Source of the DNA: UBA2030 sp049969475
Lineage (GTDB): Bacteria; Bacteroidota; Bacteroidia; Bacteroidales; TTA-H9
Direction of reading: 5' to 3'
NCBI GenBank assembly: GCA_049969475.1
Contig: JBMFOU010000002.1
Span: forward strand, 113,327-177,326
Length of the DNA: 64,000 nt
Shown: positions 25,118-32,870 of the stretch, piece after piece
Layout: each line of letters opens with the position of its first letter
How positions within the stretch are numbered: the first letter of the stretch is position 1
Notes under the pieces: generated by a model
What the model was told of the DNA's origin: nothing
The model's input: only the letters and a program-made list of their open reading frames with translations
Databases searched by the model: none
Program-made: the position numbers and the translations under genes

Positions 25118-26344
25118 ATGATCGCTCAAAACCTGAACATTGAAGATTTCGATTACCCACTTCCGGAAAATCGCATAGCATTGTATCCGGCTGAACCCCG
25201 CGATGCCAGCCTGTTGCTGATTGGTCATCGCGACGGAAGCCTTTCGAAAGATACTTTTCGGAACTTATCACACTACTTACCCGAAAAAAGTCTGCTGATT
25301 TTCAATGAGACACGGGTCGTTCACGCTCGCTTGGTTTTTCAAAAACTTACGGGCGCACATATTGAAATCTTCTGTCTGGGTCCTGCCGGGAATCAGGAAA
25401 TTAATCAGGCCCTCAGTCGGCCATCACCTGTAAGCTGGAAAACCCTGGTGGGCGGAGCCAAACGATGGAAAGAAGGAAGACTCGTGCTAAACTTCGATAC
25501 ACGGGAGGGATTGCAGGGAAAACTTTATGCCGAAAAAATCTCAAGAGATAATGAAGTTTTTGAGATTGAGTTTGAATGGCATCCCTCGCACTTAAGTTTT
25601 GCCGAGGTGCTTGAGGCAGCAGGCCAGATTCCTCTACCTCCATACATACACCGTGAAGCCACCAATGAAGACGAAGACCGCTACCAAACGGTTTATGCTC
25701 GGGTAAAAGGGTCAGTGGCAGCGCCTACTGCCGGTTTGCATTTCACCGACGAAGTGTTTCAATCGCTTGATAAAAAGGAAATTGAACTCCTTAGAGTGCT
25801 CCTGCACGTGGGGGCAGGCACATTCCGCCCTGTTGAAACAAACGACGTGCGGCAACATACGATGCATGAAGAAGAATATGTGATTGAAAAACAAACCATT
25901 GAATACCTTCTCAATCACTTACACCAACCCAAAACCCTGGTAGGCACAACCACAGTAAGAACCATGGAAAGCTTGTACCTGGCAGGAAAACGCCTGCTAG
26001 AGGGAATAGATCCTGTGGAAGCCGTGCACATAGGGCAGTGGGATGCATATCAGGGTCCTTTCCCTTCAACAGTAGACGCACTCAAAGCAGTGCTACATTA
26101 CCTGAAAACAGCCCAACTCGAAAATATTACCGGAACTACCCGACTGATGATCGTTCCTGGGTTTACTTTCCGATTCACTGATATTCTCATCACTAATTTT
26201 CACCTTCCCCGAAGCACTTTGCTTTTCCTAGTGGCAGCCTTTTATGGCAACAACTGGAAAAAAGCCTATCAGTTTGCCCTGGATCAATCATTCCGATTCC
26301 TTAGCTATGGCGATGCGTGCTTATTCTTTCGCCAATCCGATTGA
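25118..26344 (+). CDS. queA: S-adenosylmethionine:tRNA ribosyltransferase-isomerase
   Basis: 408 residues. It transfers the ribosyl part of SAM to preQ1 in tRNA, making epoxyqueuosine. Visible family blocks: DFDYPLPENRIALYPAEPRD-type start (here FDYPLPENRIALYPAEPRD), LLIFNETRVVHARL, the GQIPLPPYIHR segment, then YQTVYARVKGSVAAPTAGLHF and LHVGAGTFRPV. The C-terminal NFHLPRSTLLFLVAAF and YGDACL complete the enzyme. It is longer than the E. coli form (about 356) because of an insert near residues 90-135. It pairs functionally with the QueD/FolE genes at 7-8 kb. No TAnnTTTG box was found upstream. Confidence 0.93.
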   Translation: MIAQNLNIEDFDYPLPENRIALYPAEPRDASLLLIGHRDGSLSKDTFRNLSHYLPEKSLLIFNETRVVHARLVFQKLTGAHIEIFCLGPAGNQEINQALSRPSPVSWKTLVGGAKRWKEGRLVLNFDTREGLQGKLYAEKISRDNEVFEIEFEWHPSHLSFAEVLEAAGQIPLPPYIHREATNEDEDRYQTVYARVKGSVAAPTAGLHFTDEVFQSLDKKEIELLRVLLHVGAGTFRPVETNDVRQHTMHEEEYVIEKQTIEYLLNHLHQPKTLVGTTTVRTMESLYLAGKRLLEGIDPVEAVHIGQWDAYQGPFPSTVDALKAVLHYLKTAQLENITGTTRLMIVPGFTFRFTDILITNFHLPRSTLLFLVAAFYGNNWKKAYQFALDQSFRFLSYGDACLFFRQSD

Positions 26345-26414
26345 ATATCATGGGTAAAAGAAATTTTCCATTCATATGAGCTTAAGATTATTACATCTGT
26401 ATTGCAAAATACTG

Positions 26415-26422
26415 TAGGTTTG
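26415..26422 (+). promoter_or_regulatory. -7 box of the tatA-mobA operon
   Basis: TAGGTTTG, 27 bp before the tatA ATG. Confidence 0.5.
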
Positions 26423-26448
26423 CATCAACAAATAAAAATGGTTGAAAC

Positions 26449-26643
26449 ATGACTGCTGCGATTTTTGCCGGAATGATTGGTCAAACCGAACTTATTATCA
26501 TCATTGTCATAGTGCTGCTGCTATTTGGGGGTAAAAAGATTCCCGAACTGATGCGCGGACTGGGCAAAGGGGTTAAAAGTTTTAAAGACGGAATGGCCGG
26601 TAAGGACGAAGAAAACGAACAAAACAAGCCCGAACGCGGCTAA
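26449..26643 (+). CDS. tatA: twin-arginine translocase subunit TatA
   Basis: 64 residues: one N-terminal membrane helix (about 10-27, IIIIVIVLLLFGGKKIPEL) with the FGGKKIPEL hinge, an amphipathic helix (MRGLGKGVKSFKDGM) and a charged tail. This is the classic TatA/TatE layout; TatA multimers form the pore for folded, cofactor-containing proteins. No tatC is in the window. It is 1 bp from mobA; as Tat exports molybdoenzymes, linkage with a molybdenum-cofactor gene fits. Confidence 0.92.
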   Translation: MTAAIFAGMIGQTELIIIIVIVLLLFGGKKIPELMRGLGKGVKSFKDGMAGKDEENEQNKPERG

Positions 26644-26644
26644 C

Positions 26645-27229
26645 ATGACGTTATTTCCGGTAACCGGAGTACTGCTAGCGGGTGGGCAAAGCAGGCGTAT
26701 GGGGTTTCCCAAAGGCAAGTTAGTTTTCCGGGACCGCACCTTGGCAGAGAGGGCGCTCCATATCCTGGAATCAACTTGTGCTGAAGTATGGGTGAGTTCA
26801 TCCCATAGTGATTACAATGATTTAACACCTTATATACTTACTGACGCCTTTAACAATGCCGGTCCTCTCGGCGGAATTTATTCGAGTCTTAAGGTAGCCT
26901 CTTATCCACAGGTATTCTTTATTCCCTTAGACCTTCCCTTTATCAGCGATTCACACGTCCGATACATTATAAAAGCAGCCGAAGGAGTGAAAATACCCGT
27001 GATACCTGTACATGCAGATGGCAAGTTAGAGCCTCTTTGCGGGGTTTATCCTACTTCTATCCTGTCTACTGTATTGGAATTGCTAGTAAATAAACAATTC
27101 AAAGTTTTGGATCTCTTACAAATTACCGGGTTCAAGGCTCTTCCTGTTGAGAATTTTCCGGAATACCACGAACAACTGTTTTTTAACGTAAACACTCCGA
27201 CCGACGCTCAAAAACTCAATGAATTATAG
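26645..27229 (+). CDS. mobA: molybdenum cofactor guanylyltransferase-type protein (MobA)
   Basis: 194 residues. The nucleotidyltransferase signature is LLAGGQSRRMGFPKGKLVF at the N-terminus, with PLDLPFISDSHV carrying the metal-binding Asp and NTPTDAQKL at the end, as in MobA. MobA attaches GMP to molybdopterin. The start follows the tatA stop by 1 bp and the next gene begins immediately after the mobA stop. A MocA-like cytidylyltransferase is the main alternative. Confidence 0.88.
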   Translation: MTLFPVTGVLLAGGQSRRMGFPKGKLVFRDRTLAERALHILESTCAEVWVSSSHSDYNDLTPYILTDAFNNAGPLGGIYSSLKVASYPQVFFIPLDLPFISDSHVRYIIKAAEGVKIPVIPVHADGKLEPLCGVYPTSILSTVLELLVNKQFKVLDLLQITGFKALPVENFPEYHEQLFFNVNTPTDAQKLNEL

Positions 27230-28435
27230 ATGACACTCCGGAGATATGAGGGCAACTTATGGATACCTTCATCAGCTGCGGCTTCACTTTGGGCGGCCAT
27301 TGAGATTGTTTTGGGGTCATTCTTACACAATTTACGAATACCTTTCTCGGGCAGCATCCTGACCTTCTTTTCCATTGGGCTCATGACAGGTTTTCTTCAA
27401 CTGTGGCCCTACAAAGGATTTATCTGGAAAACCGGTTTAATCACTGCCATATTAAAGTCTGTCTCACCTTCCCACATTATTCTTGGGCCCATGATTGGCA
27501 TAATGTCGGAGGCCCTCCTTATGGAACTATCTGTAAGGATCATGGGTAATAACCTTTTCGGAATAACGACAGGAGGAATTCTCTCCATGAATGCCTCACT
27601 CATACATAAAGTGGCAAATCTGCTAATTATGTATGGCTGGAACATTACCAACGTTTATTTAAATCTCTATAAATGGCTTTCGAAGCAGGCTGGATGGCTG
27701 CCCGAAAATCCATTGATTTGGGTCATTGCATTTCCCATTGCTTACGCTTTCATCGGGGCCTATGCGGGTTGGTTGGGGCTAAAGGCGGGTAAAAATGCAT
27801 CACTCAATTCTATTCATTCCGCGAAATATACAGAGGTAGACAAAAACACATCCATGTTTCTGACAATTCCTAATAACTTTCGCCCCATCCCCCTACTCAT
27901 CATTCTTCATTTTTTGGGACTTGTAACCATTCTCCTGGTTTTTGGCTTCCACTATGTTATGGCAGGATTTATTCTATCCGGCGTGTATTTGGTTTTTGCT
28001 TTCGTTCGTTACAAAAATATGCTTCGACGTTTCAAAAAGCCAGCCCTTTGGCTTCAATTTATAGCCATATTGGCCATGGCACTTATTTTTGGTACATCCC
28101 TAAGCACCCCCAATCAAGCATGGGGAGAAAATCTGATAGCAGGCTTAATAATGATTTTTAGAGCAGCAATACTCATCACCGCCCTCAGCTGCATAATGGC
28201 CGAACTCCACAGTCCTGTAATTCAAATGTTGGCTTCTAAGAGTTCCTTTAGGGATCTTGTGCGCGCTATAGAAACCACCTCAAGTACCATCCCCTGGGTA
28301 CTTACCCAGCTTCCCACCCCCATGAAAGCTCTTAAAAGACCCCTCCATACTTTAACAGAAATTCTTCAACTTACGACCCTCCTTGCGCATGGGAAGGATA
28401 CAGAAGAGCCAAAAGTTACCCGGAAAATCGAATAA
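27230..28435 (+). CDS. membrane protein, putative fused ECF transporter S and T components
   Basis: 401 residues, about ten to eleven membrane helices. The N-terminal half (about 10-190) looks like an ECF S component: SLWAAIEIVLGSFLHNLRIP, SGSILTFFSIGL, KSVSPSHIILGPMIGIMSEA. After a polar linker (about 190-215), the second half has four helices and a cytoplasmic helical region resembling EcfT/CbiQ (FRAAILITALSCIMAELHS; SFRDLVRAIETTSSTIPWVL). Its ATG directly follows the mobA stop (0-bp gap), so it is in the tatA-mobA operon. No ECF ATPase is adjacent. Substrate unknown; a link to molybdopterin or another cofactor is only guilt by association. Confidence 0.65.
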   Translation: MTLRRYEGNLWIPSSAAASLWAAIEIVLGSFLHNLRIPFSGSILTFFSIGLMTGFLQLWPYKGFIWKTGLITAILKSVSPSHIILGPMIGIMSEALLMELSVRIMGNNLFGITTGGILSMNASLIHKVANLLIMYGWNITNVYLNLYKWLSKQAGWLPENPLIWVIAFPIAYAFIGAYAGWLGLKAGKNASLNSIHSAKYTEVDKNTSMFLTIPNNFRPIPLLIILHFLGLVTILLVFGFHYVMAGFILSGVYLVFAFVRYKNMLRRFKKPALWLQFIAILAMALIFGTSLSTPNQAWGENLIAGLIMIFRAAILITALSCIMAELHSPVIQMLASKSSFRDLVRAIETTSSTIPWVLTQLPTPMKALKRPLHTLTEILQLTTLLAHGKDTEEPKVTRKIE

Positions 28436-28473
28436 AAATTTTGTAGCCTTTGCACGTTAGCAGTGAATTTTTT

Positions 28474-28481
28474 TATTTTTG
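28474..28481 (+). promoter_or_regulatory. -7 box of the rrf2 gene
   Basis: TATTTTTG, with the predicted start near 28488, at the edge of the operator-like repeat. Confidence 0.55.
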
Positions 28482-28488
28482 CAAAATA

Positions 28489-28505
28489 ATACTACAAGGT
28501 AGCAT
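28489..28505 (+). promoter_or_regulatory. operator-like inverted repeat before rrf2
   Basis: ATACTAC-AAG-GTAGCAT: two 7-bp arms with one mismatch, starting at the predicted transcription start and ending 2 bp before the ATG. Both arms recur before the NO-reductase gene (28937-28956). Confidence 0.6.
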
Positions 28506-28507
28506 TT

Positions 28508-28921
28508 ATGGTTATCCATATCACTACTGCCTATGCTTTGCGAGCATTGCTTTTCATGGCCCGTCGTTTCCCTGAGATGACTACGGCAAGAGAGATCGTT
28601 TCAGAATTAAACATCCCAAACAAATACGTACGCCGGTTGATAACCCGCCTTTCTAAAGCCGGTTTTATCAGAAGCCAACAGGGCAGAAACGGTGGCTATG
28701 TCTTCATCAAATCACCTGATCAAATTAATGTTATGGACCTGATGGTGGCCATGAACGACATCGCCGTTTTGCAAAATTGCATCCTCGGCTTCGAAAACTG
28801 CAGCGATACCCATCCTTGTGCTCTTCATACCTATTGGGCTGAGATCAGAAAACAGATGCAGGAGCTCTTTAAAGTTTCTACACTGAGCCACTTACTTCAA
28901 AACCAACAAGTGAAAATCTAA
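28508..28921 (+). CDS. Rrf2-family iron-sulfur transcription regulator (NsrR-like)
   Basis: 137 residues. An N-terminal winged helix (TAREIVSELNIPNKYVRRLI, then the wing GFIRSQQGRNGGYVF) and a C-terminal helix with three cysteines in the Fe-S ligand region: C-x6-C-x5-C (LQNCILGFENC, then SDTHPCALH). This spacing resembles the NsrR/IscR/RsrR group, in which a cluster is lost or modified by NO or oxidants. It directly precedes a quinol NO reductase gene, and the same inverted-repeat arms lie before both genes, so the likely job is NO-relieved repression of itself and the reductase (inference). Confidence 0.9.
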   Translation: MVIHITTAYALRALLFMARRFPEMTTAREIVSELNIPNKYVRRLITRLSKAGFIRSQQGRNGGYVFIKSPDQINVMDLMVAMNDIAVLQNCILGFENCSDTHPCALHTYWAEIRKQMQELFKVSTLSHLLQNQQVKI

Positions 28922-28936
28922 TTTTTTTCAATTTAA

Positions 28937-28956
28937 ATACTACCTTTAAGTAGCAT
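28937..28956 (+). promoter_or_regulatory. operator-like inverted repeat before the NO reductase gene
   Basis: ATACTACCTTTAAGTAGCAT has the same arms as the site before rrf2 with a 6-bp instead of 3-bp spacer. It covers TACCTTTA (28941-28948), a one-mismatch -7 box, so a bound protein would block the promoter. Confidence 0.6.
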
Positions 28957-28984
28957 ATAACCTTTTAACCCAAAATAAAACACT

Positions 28985-31207
28985 ATGAAACCCAATCTTC
29001 TCGACAAGTTTATGACCCACAAGGGCTTAAGCACCAGCTTCTGGTTTATCGCCATTATCATGGTATCAGCACTTATTTACTACACTGCTCATTTACAAAA
29101 AGAAGTACCACCTATTCCCCGCGAGGTGAAATCAGAAACAGGCGAATTACTTTACACCTATGATGATGTGGTAAAGGGCAAGGCCTTGTTTCAGGAATTT
29201 GATCTTATGGACTGGGGAACCCTGCTGGGCATGGGCGCTTACATGGGCCCTGATTTCTCAACAGATTTTCTTCATTATCGTATTGAATACTTGTATGACT
29301 ACTATGCGCAGGAACTTTATGGGAAAACCAATGCTCAACTGACCGAAGTAGAAAGAGGGGCAGTTAAGGAGAAAGTAAAAGAAGATGTGAAGAGGCAGAC
29401 TCAGTTGCTGGAAAGCACAACCATCTACACTGTGGCTTCTGCACAGGCCTTTCATCGAAACGTTGAATATTTGACCAAACTATTGGTAAATGGTGATCCA
29501 CAACGCGCATTCCCCGGAGGAATAATAAGGCCCGAAGAAGCGGTAAAAATTGCTGCATTCGTCGACTGGGCACAACTTGTTGCCTCAAGTCTCAGACCAG
29601 GCACTCAGCGCACTTGGTCGAACAACTGGCCTCCCGAACCCAGGCTCGACCAGGGATTAACTTTTTTATCACATAAAGTAACCCTCTGGGAAATGCTTTT
29701 ACTCTGGACTTTAACCATCCTGGTAATTTATATTGCGTACGAGTATCTCTTTAAAAAAGACCCGAATGAACAGCTAGTGCCGACCATTACAGTGAATAGC
29801 ATATTTCCCTCTCAACAACGACTGCTAAAGTATCTTCCCATTGTAGCAGGATTAATGGTAGTGCAAATGTTTATAGGGGGCTATCTTGCGCACCTTTATA
29901 CCGATCCTTCTCATGACTTTCTCATCCCTCAATCCATATTTCCCTTTAATGTTTTGCGATCGATGCATACCCAAATTGCAATTTTATGGGTGGCCGTTGG
30001 TTGGCTGGTGGGAGGTCTGCTAATTGCGCCCTGGGTTGCTGGTAAAGACCACAAATTTCCTTGGCTGGTCGATGTGCTTTGGTTTGCATTACTAATTGTG
30101 GCAGTTGGTTCTGTCTATGGGTTATACCAAGGCGCCATGGGACATATGCGCGGGAGTTGGTTCTGGCTGGGCAACGAGGGACGCGAATTAATAAATATTG
30201 GTAGAATATGGGACATTGGACTGGTTGTTGGGCTTGTATTTTGGTTTTTGCTCATCATAAGCCTTATACGAAAGTCGGCCACCAACAATCCTATTGTAGG
30301 TACAATTATTTGGGCAGCATTTGCCATTGCCACCCTATACATGGCAGGAATGATGCCAATACATAAAATTATTCCCAACTTCACAGTAGATGACTATTAC
30401 CGTTGGTGGGTCATACATTTGTGGGTAGAGCTCACTTTCGAGATGTTTGCAGCCGGTGTGATCGCTTTCTTCACTGCCTCCATAGGTTTAATATCTCAAA
30501 AAACGGCAGTACGCACCATGCTATTTGAACTTTTCCTGATCAGCCTTAGTGGTACCCTGGGCGTAGGTCATCACTATTTTTGGCAGGGCCTCGATGAATA
30601 CTGGATTGCTATAGGAGGTCTGTTCTCTGCACTGGAACCATTACCCCTGGCTTTGATGATTGTAGAAGCCATGAAAAATGCCCGCGAACAAAAACATCAA
30701 GGACAACCCAACGAATTTGCCACTCCATTTATGTGGATTGCTGGATCGGCCGTACTCAATTGGATTGGTGCAGGATTCCTGGGGATGCTCATCAATCTAC
30801 CTACCATCAATTACTATTCACACGGAACTTATTTAATAATGCCTCATGGTCATGTAGCTCTATTGGGAGCATTTGGTTATATAGCTATAGCTTTTTTATA
30901 TATGACAGCCCGTACATTTTCTCTGGCCAATAAAACACATTGGAATGATAAACTTACCCAATGGGGATTCTGGCTTATGACAATAGGTGTATTGTTATTT
31001 AGTGTTCCAACGTATATTATTGGTATTGAACAAACGCGAATGGCTCACGATATGGGATATTTCACAGCCAGGCTGCGCGAAACCGTTGAGCCTCTAAAAA
31101 CCTGGATGTGGCTCCGTACCTTACCTGATAGCATGCTGATAATCGGGGCTATTCTTATCTTTATCGACCTTCTTAAGAAAACATTCCTGGCCAGGAAAAA
31201 GGCATAA
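28985..31207 (+). CDS. norZ: quinol-dependent nitric oxide reductase (qNor)
   Basis: 740 residues, about fourteen membrane helices. The N-terminal extension, with a first helix and a periplasmic domain (about 30-220), is the mark of the single-subunit qNor. Heme and metal ligands are visible: LRSMHTQIAILWVAVGWLVG (heme His), HLWVELTFEMFAAGV, HHYFWQGLDEYWIAIG (paired His) and HGHVALLGAFGY. It reduces 2 NO to N2O in the inner membrane with electrons from quinol, a detoxification or denitrification step. It lies 63 bp after the Rrf2 regulator and has a strong terminator behind it. Confidence 0.94.
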   Translation: MKPNLLDKFMTHKGLSTSFWFIAIIMVSALIYYTAHLQKEVPPIPREVKSETGELLYTYDDVVKGKALFQEFDLMDWGTLLGMGAYMGPDFSTDFLHYRIEYLYDYYAQELYGKTNAQLTEVERGAVKEKVKEDVKRQTQLLESTTIYTVASAQAFHRNVEYLTKLLVNGDPQRAFPGGIIRPEEAVKIAAFVDWAQLVASSLRPGTQRTWSNNWPPEPRLDQGLTFLSHKVTLWEMLLLWTLTILVIYIAYEYLFKKDPNEQLVPTITVNSIFPSQQRLLKYLPIVAGLMVVQMFIGGYLAHLYTDPSHDFLIPQSIFPFNVLRSMHTQIAILWVAVGWLVGGLLIAPWVAGKDHKFPWLVDVLWFALLIVAVGSVYGLYQGAMGHMRGSWFWLGNEGRELINIGRIWDIGLVVGLVFWFLLIISLIRKSATNNPIVGTIIWAAFAIATLYMAGMMPIHKIIPNFTVDDYYRWWVIHLWVELTFEMFAAGVIAFFTASIGLISQKTAVRTMLFELFLISLSGTLGVGHHYFWQGLDEYWIAIGGLFSALEPLPLALMIVEAMKNAREQKHQGQPNEFATPFMWIAGSAVLNWIGAGFLGMLINLPTINYYSHGTYLIMPHGHVALLGAFGYIAIAFLYMTARTFSLANKTHWNDKLTQWGFWLMTIGVLLFSVPTYIIGIEQTRMAHDMGYFTARLRETVEPLKTWMWLRTLPDSMLIIGAILIFIDLLKKTFLARKKA

Positions 31208-31221
31208 ACCTGTATTGATTG

Positions 31222-31257
31222 TTGGCAAGGGGACTAAATTACCCCTTGCCAATTTTT
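31222..31257 (+). terminator. terminator after norZ
   Basis: TTGGCAAGGGG and CCCCTTGCCAA form a perfect 11-bp stem with a 9-nt loop, then TTTTT. It lies 24 bp before the next ATG, so the PepSY gene is at most partly co-transcribed. Confidence 0.9.
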
Positions 31258-31280
31258 AAAACGTAACCTGAGGTATCACC

Positions 31281-32870
31281 ATGTATAAGTTTCTGAGAAA
31301 ATACCATAAATGGATTAGCATTATTTTTAGCTTCTTCTTTTTGCTTTTTGGCCTTTCAGGTATTATTTTAAATCATCGCGAATGGCTGGCGCCCATAGAA
31401 ATAAATCGTAACTATTTACCTAAAAACTACCAATACAACCACTGGAATTTAGGGGCAGTTAAAGGGACTTTGAAGACCTCCGATGGCAAAATATTGATTT
31501 ATGGAAACATAGGAATTTGGGAAACAACACCCTCTGAAGAACTTTGCAGGGACCTCAACCAAGGATTAAAGAAAGGCATTGACAACCGAAAAATATCAAC
31601 ACTCATCGAGTGGAATAACCAACTTATAGCTGCAGCATTTTCAGGACTTTATGTTTGGAAAGAAGAGAAAAAACAATGGCAGAACATTCCCCTTCCTGTC
31701 AAGAATGCATGGATAATGGACCTAGTAGCGAGAAACGATTCCCTCTACGTTTTGACCCGCTCCGAACTACTCACCACCATGGATCTGAAAATCTTTAATA
31801 AAAGATATCTGCCCCCACCGGAAAATTACGACAACCGGATGGATCTCTTCAAAACCTTATGGGTAATCCATAGTGGGGAAATATATGGTTTGCCAGGGAA
31901 AATATTGGTGGATTTGCTGGGTATTGCCCTCATATTTTTAACCCTGACAGGCCTTAAGATATTTATAGATAAAATGATACTGAAAAACAACCATTGGAAC
32001 GTGAACAGGCCAAAGAAACGCTATTGGATTAGCTGGAATTTACGCTGGCACAATAAAATAGGATACCTCGCAGTATTTTTCCTGCTTATTAATAGCCTTA
32101 CGGGTATATTTTTGCGGCCACCTTTTCTGATTATTGCGGCCGGAGAGAAGGTGAAAAAGATACCTTATACAGAGCTAGACACACCCAATGCATGGTTCGA
32201 CCAGCTGCGCCGCATTCATTATGATAGTCTTAATCAAATTTGGGTATTATCCACCTACGAGGGTTTTTATTATAGCCCAGATGATTTTAGAAGTCCACTC
32301 AGGCGTTTTATTCATCAACCCCCTGCCAGTGTTATGGGCGTAAATGTTCTTGAACAAATAGACTCAACCCATTACCTCATTGGCAGTTTTGAAGGCCTTT
32401 ATCAATGGAACTTTATAACAGGAGAATGTTTGGATTTTATCACAGGAAAACCCTACGAGCCCAAAGGGAAAGGTAGAGCCCCCATAGGCGATTATCTTAT
32501 TAGAGGCTACTCGACAGACTTTCCCAATCATTTCTATGTATTTGATTATAACCGGGGTTGTATTGACCTGGCAACGAAGGCTTCTCCCATGGAAATGCCT
32601 GAGGAAATTAAAGAAAAATCGCCCTTGTCTCTTTGGTCGCTTGCCCTCGAAATCCACACTGGCAGAATTTATCAGTCCTTACTAGGCCCCCTTTATATCC
32701 TGGTAGTTCCCCTGACGGGCCTGGCAGCAGCCTTTGAGCTGATTTCTGGTTTCATCCTCTGGTGGAAATATTATCGCAGAGGCAGTAAAAAGGCTCAGGG
32801 AGCCTCTGCTTTGATGACTTCGGAGGAACCACCCTCCCCCGCTTCATTAAATGCACTCACCGAGAAATAA
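31281..32870 (+). CDS. PepSY-associated membrane protein
   Basis: 529 residues with four main membrane helices (about 15-33, 211-228, 254-272 and 468-492). It opens with FLRKYHKWISIIFSFFF and LFGLSGIILNHREWL, typical of PepSY_TM proteins; a second copy of the pattern is RWHNKIGYLAVFFLLINSLTG. Two periplasmic loops (about 35-205 and 275-460) look like beta-propeller or sensor repeats (SGLYVWKEEKKQW; EGLYQWNFITGEC). Homologues are linked to iron/siderophore reduction or respiratory assembly. It follows norZ but past a terminator. Its last 76 bp overlap the convergent GH43 gene. Confidence 0.8.
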   Translation: MYKFLRKYHKWISIIFSFFFLLFGLSGIILNHREWLAPIEINRNYLPKNYQYNHWNLGAVKGTLKTSDGKILIYGNIGIWETTPSEELCRDLNQGLKKGIDNRKISTLIEWNNQLIAAAFSGLYVWKEEKKQWQNIPLPVKNAWIMDLVARNDSLYVLTRSELLTTMDLKIFNKRYLPPPENYDNRMDLFKTLWVIHSGEIYGLPGKILVDLLGIALIFLTLTGLKIFIDKMILKNNHWNVNRPKKRYWISWNLRWHNKIGYLAVFFLLINSLTGIFLRPPFLIIAAGEKVKKIPYTELDTPNAWFDQLRRIHYDSLNQIWVLSTYEGFYYSPDDFRSPLRRFIHQPPASVMGVNVLEQIDSTHYLIGSFEGLYQWNFITGECLDFITGKPYEPKGKGRAPIGDYLIRGYSTDFPNHFYVFDYNRGCIDLATKASPMEMPEEIKEKSPLSLWSLALEIHTGRIYQSLLGPLYILVVPLTGLAAAFELISGFILWWKYYRRGSKKAQGASALMTSEEPPSPASLNALTEK

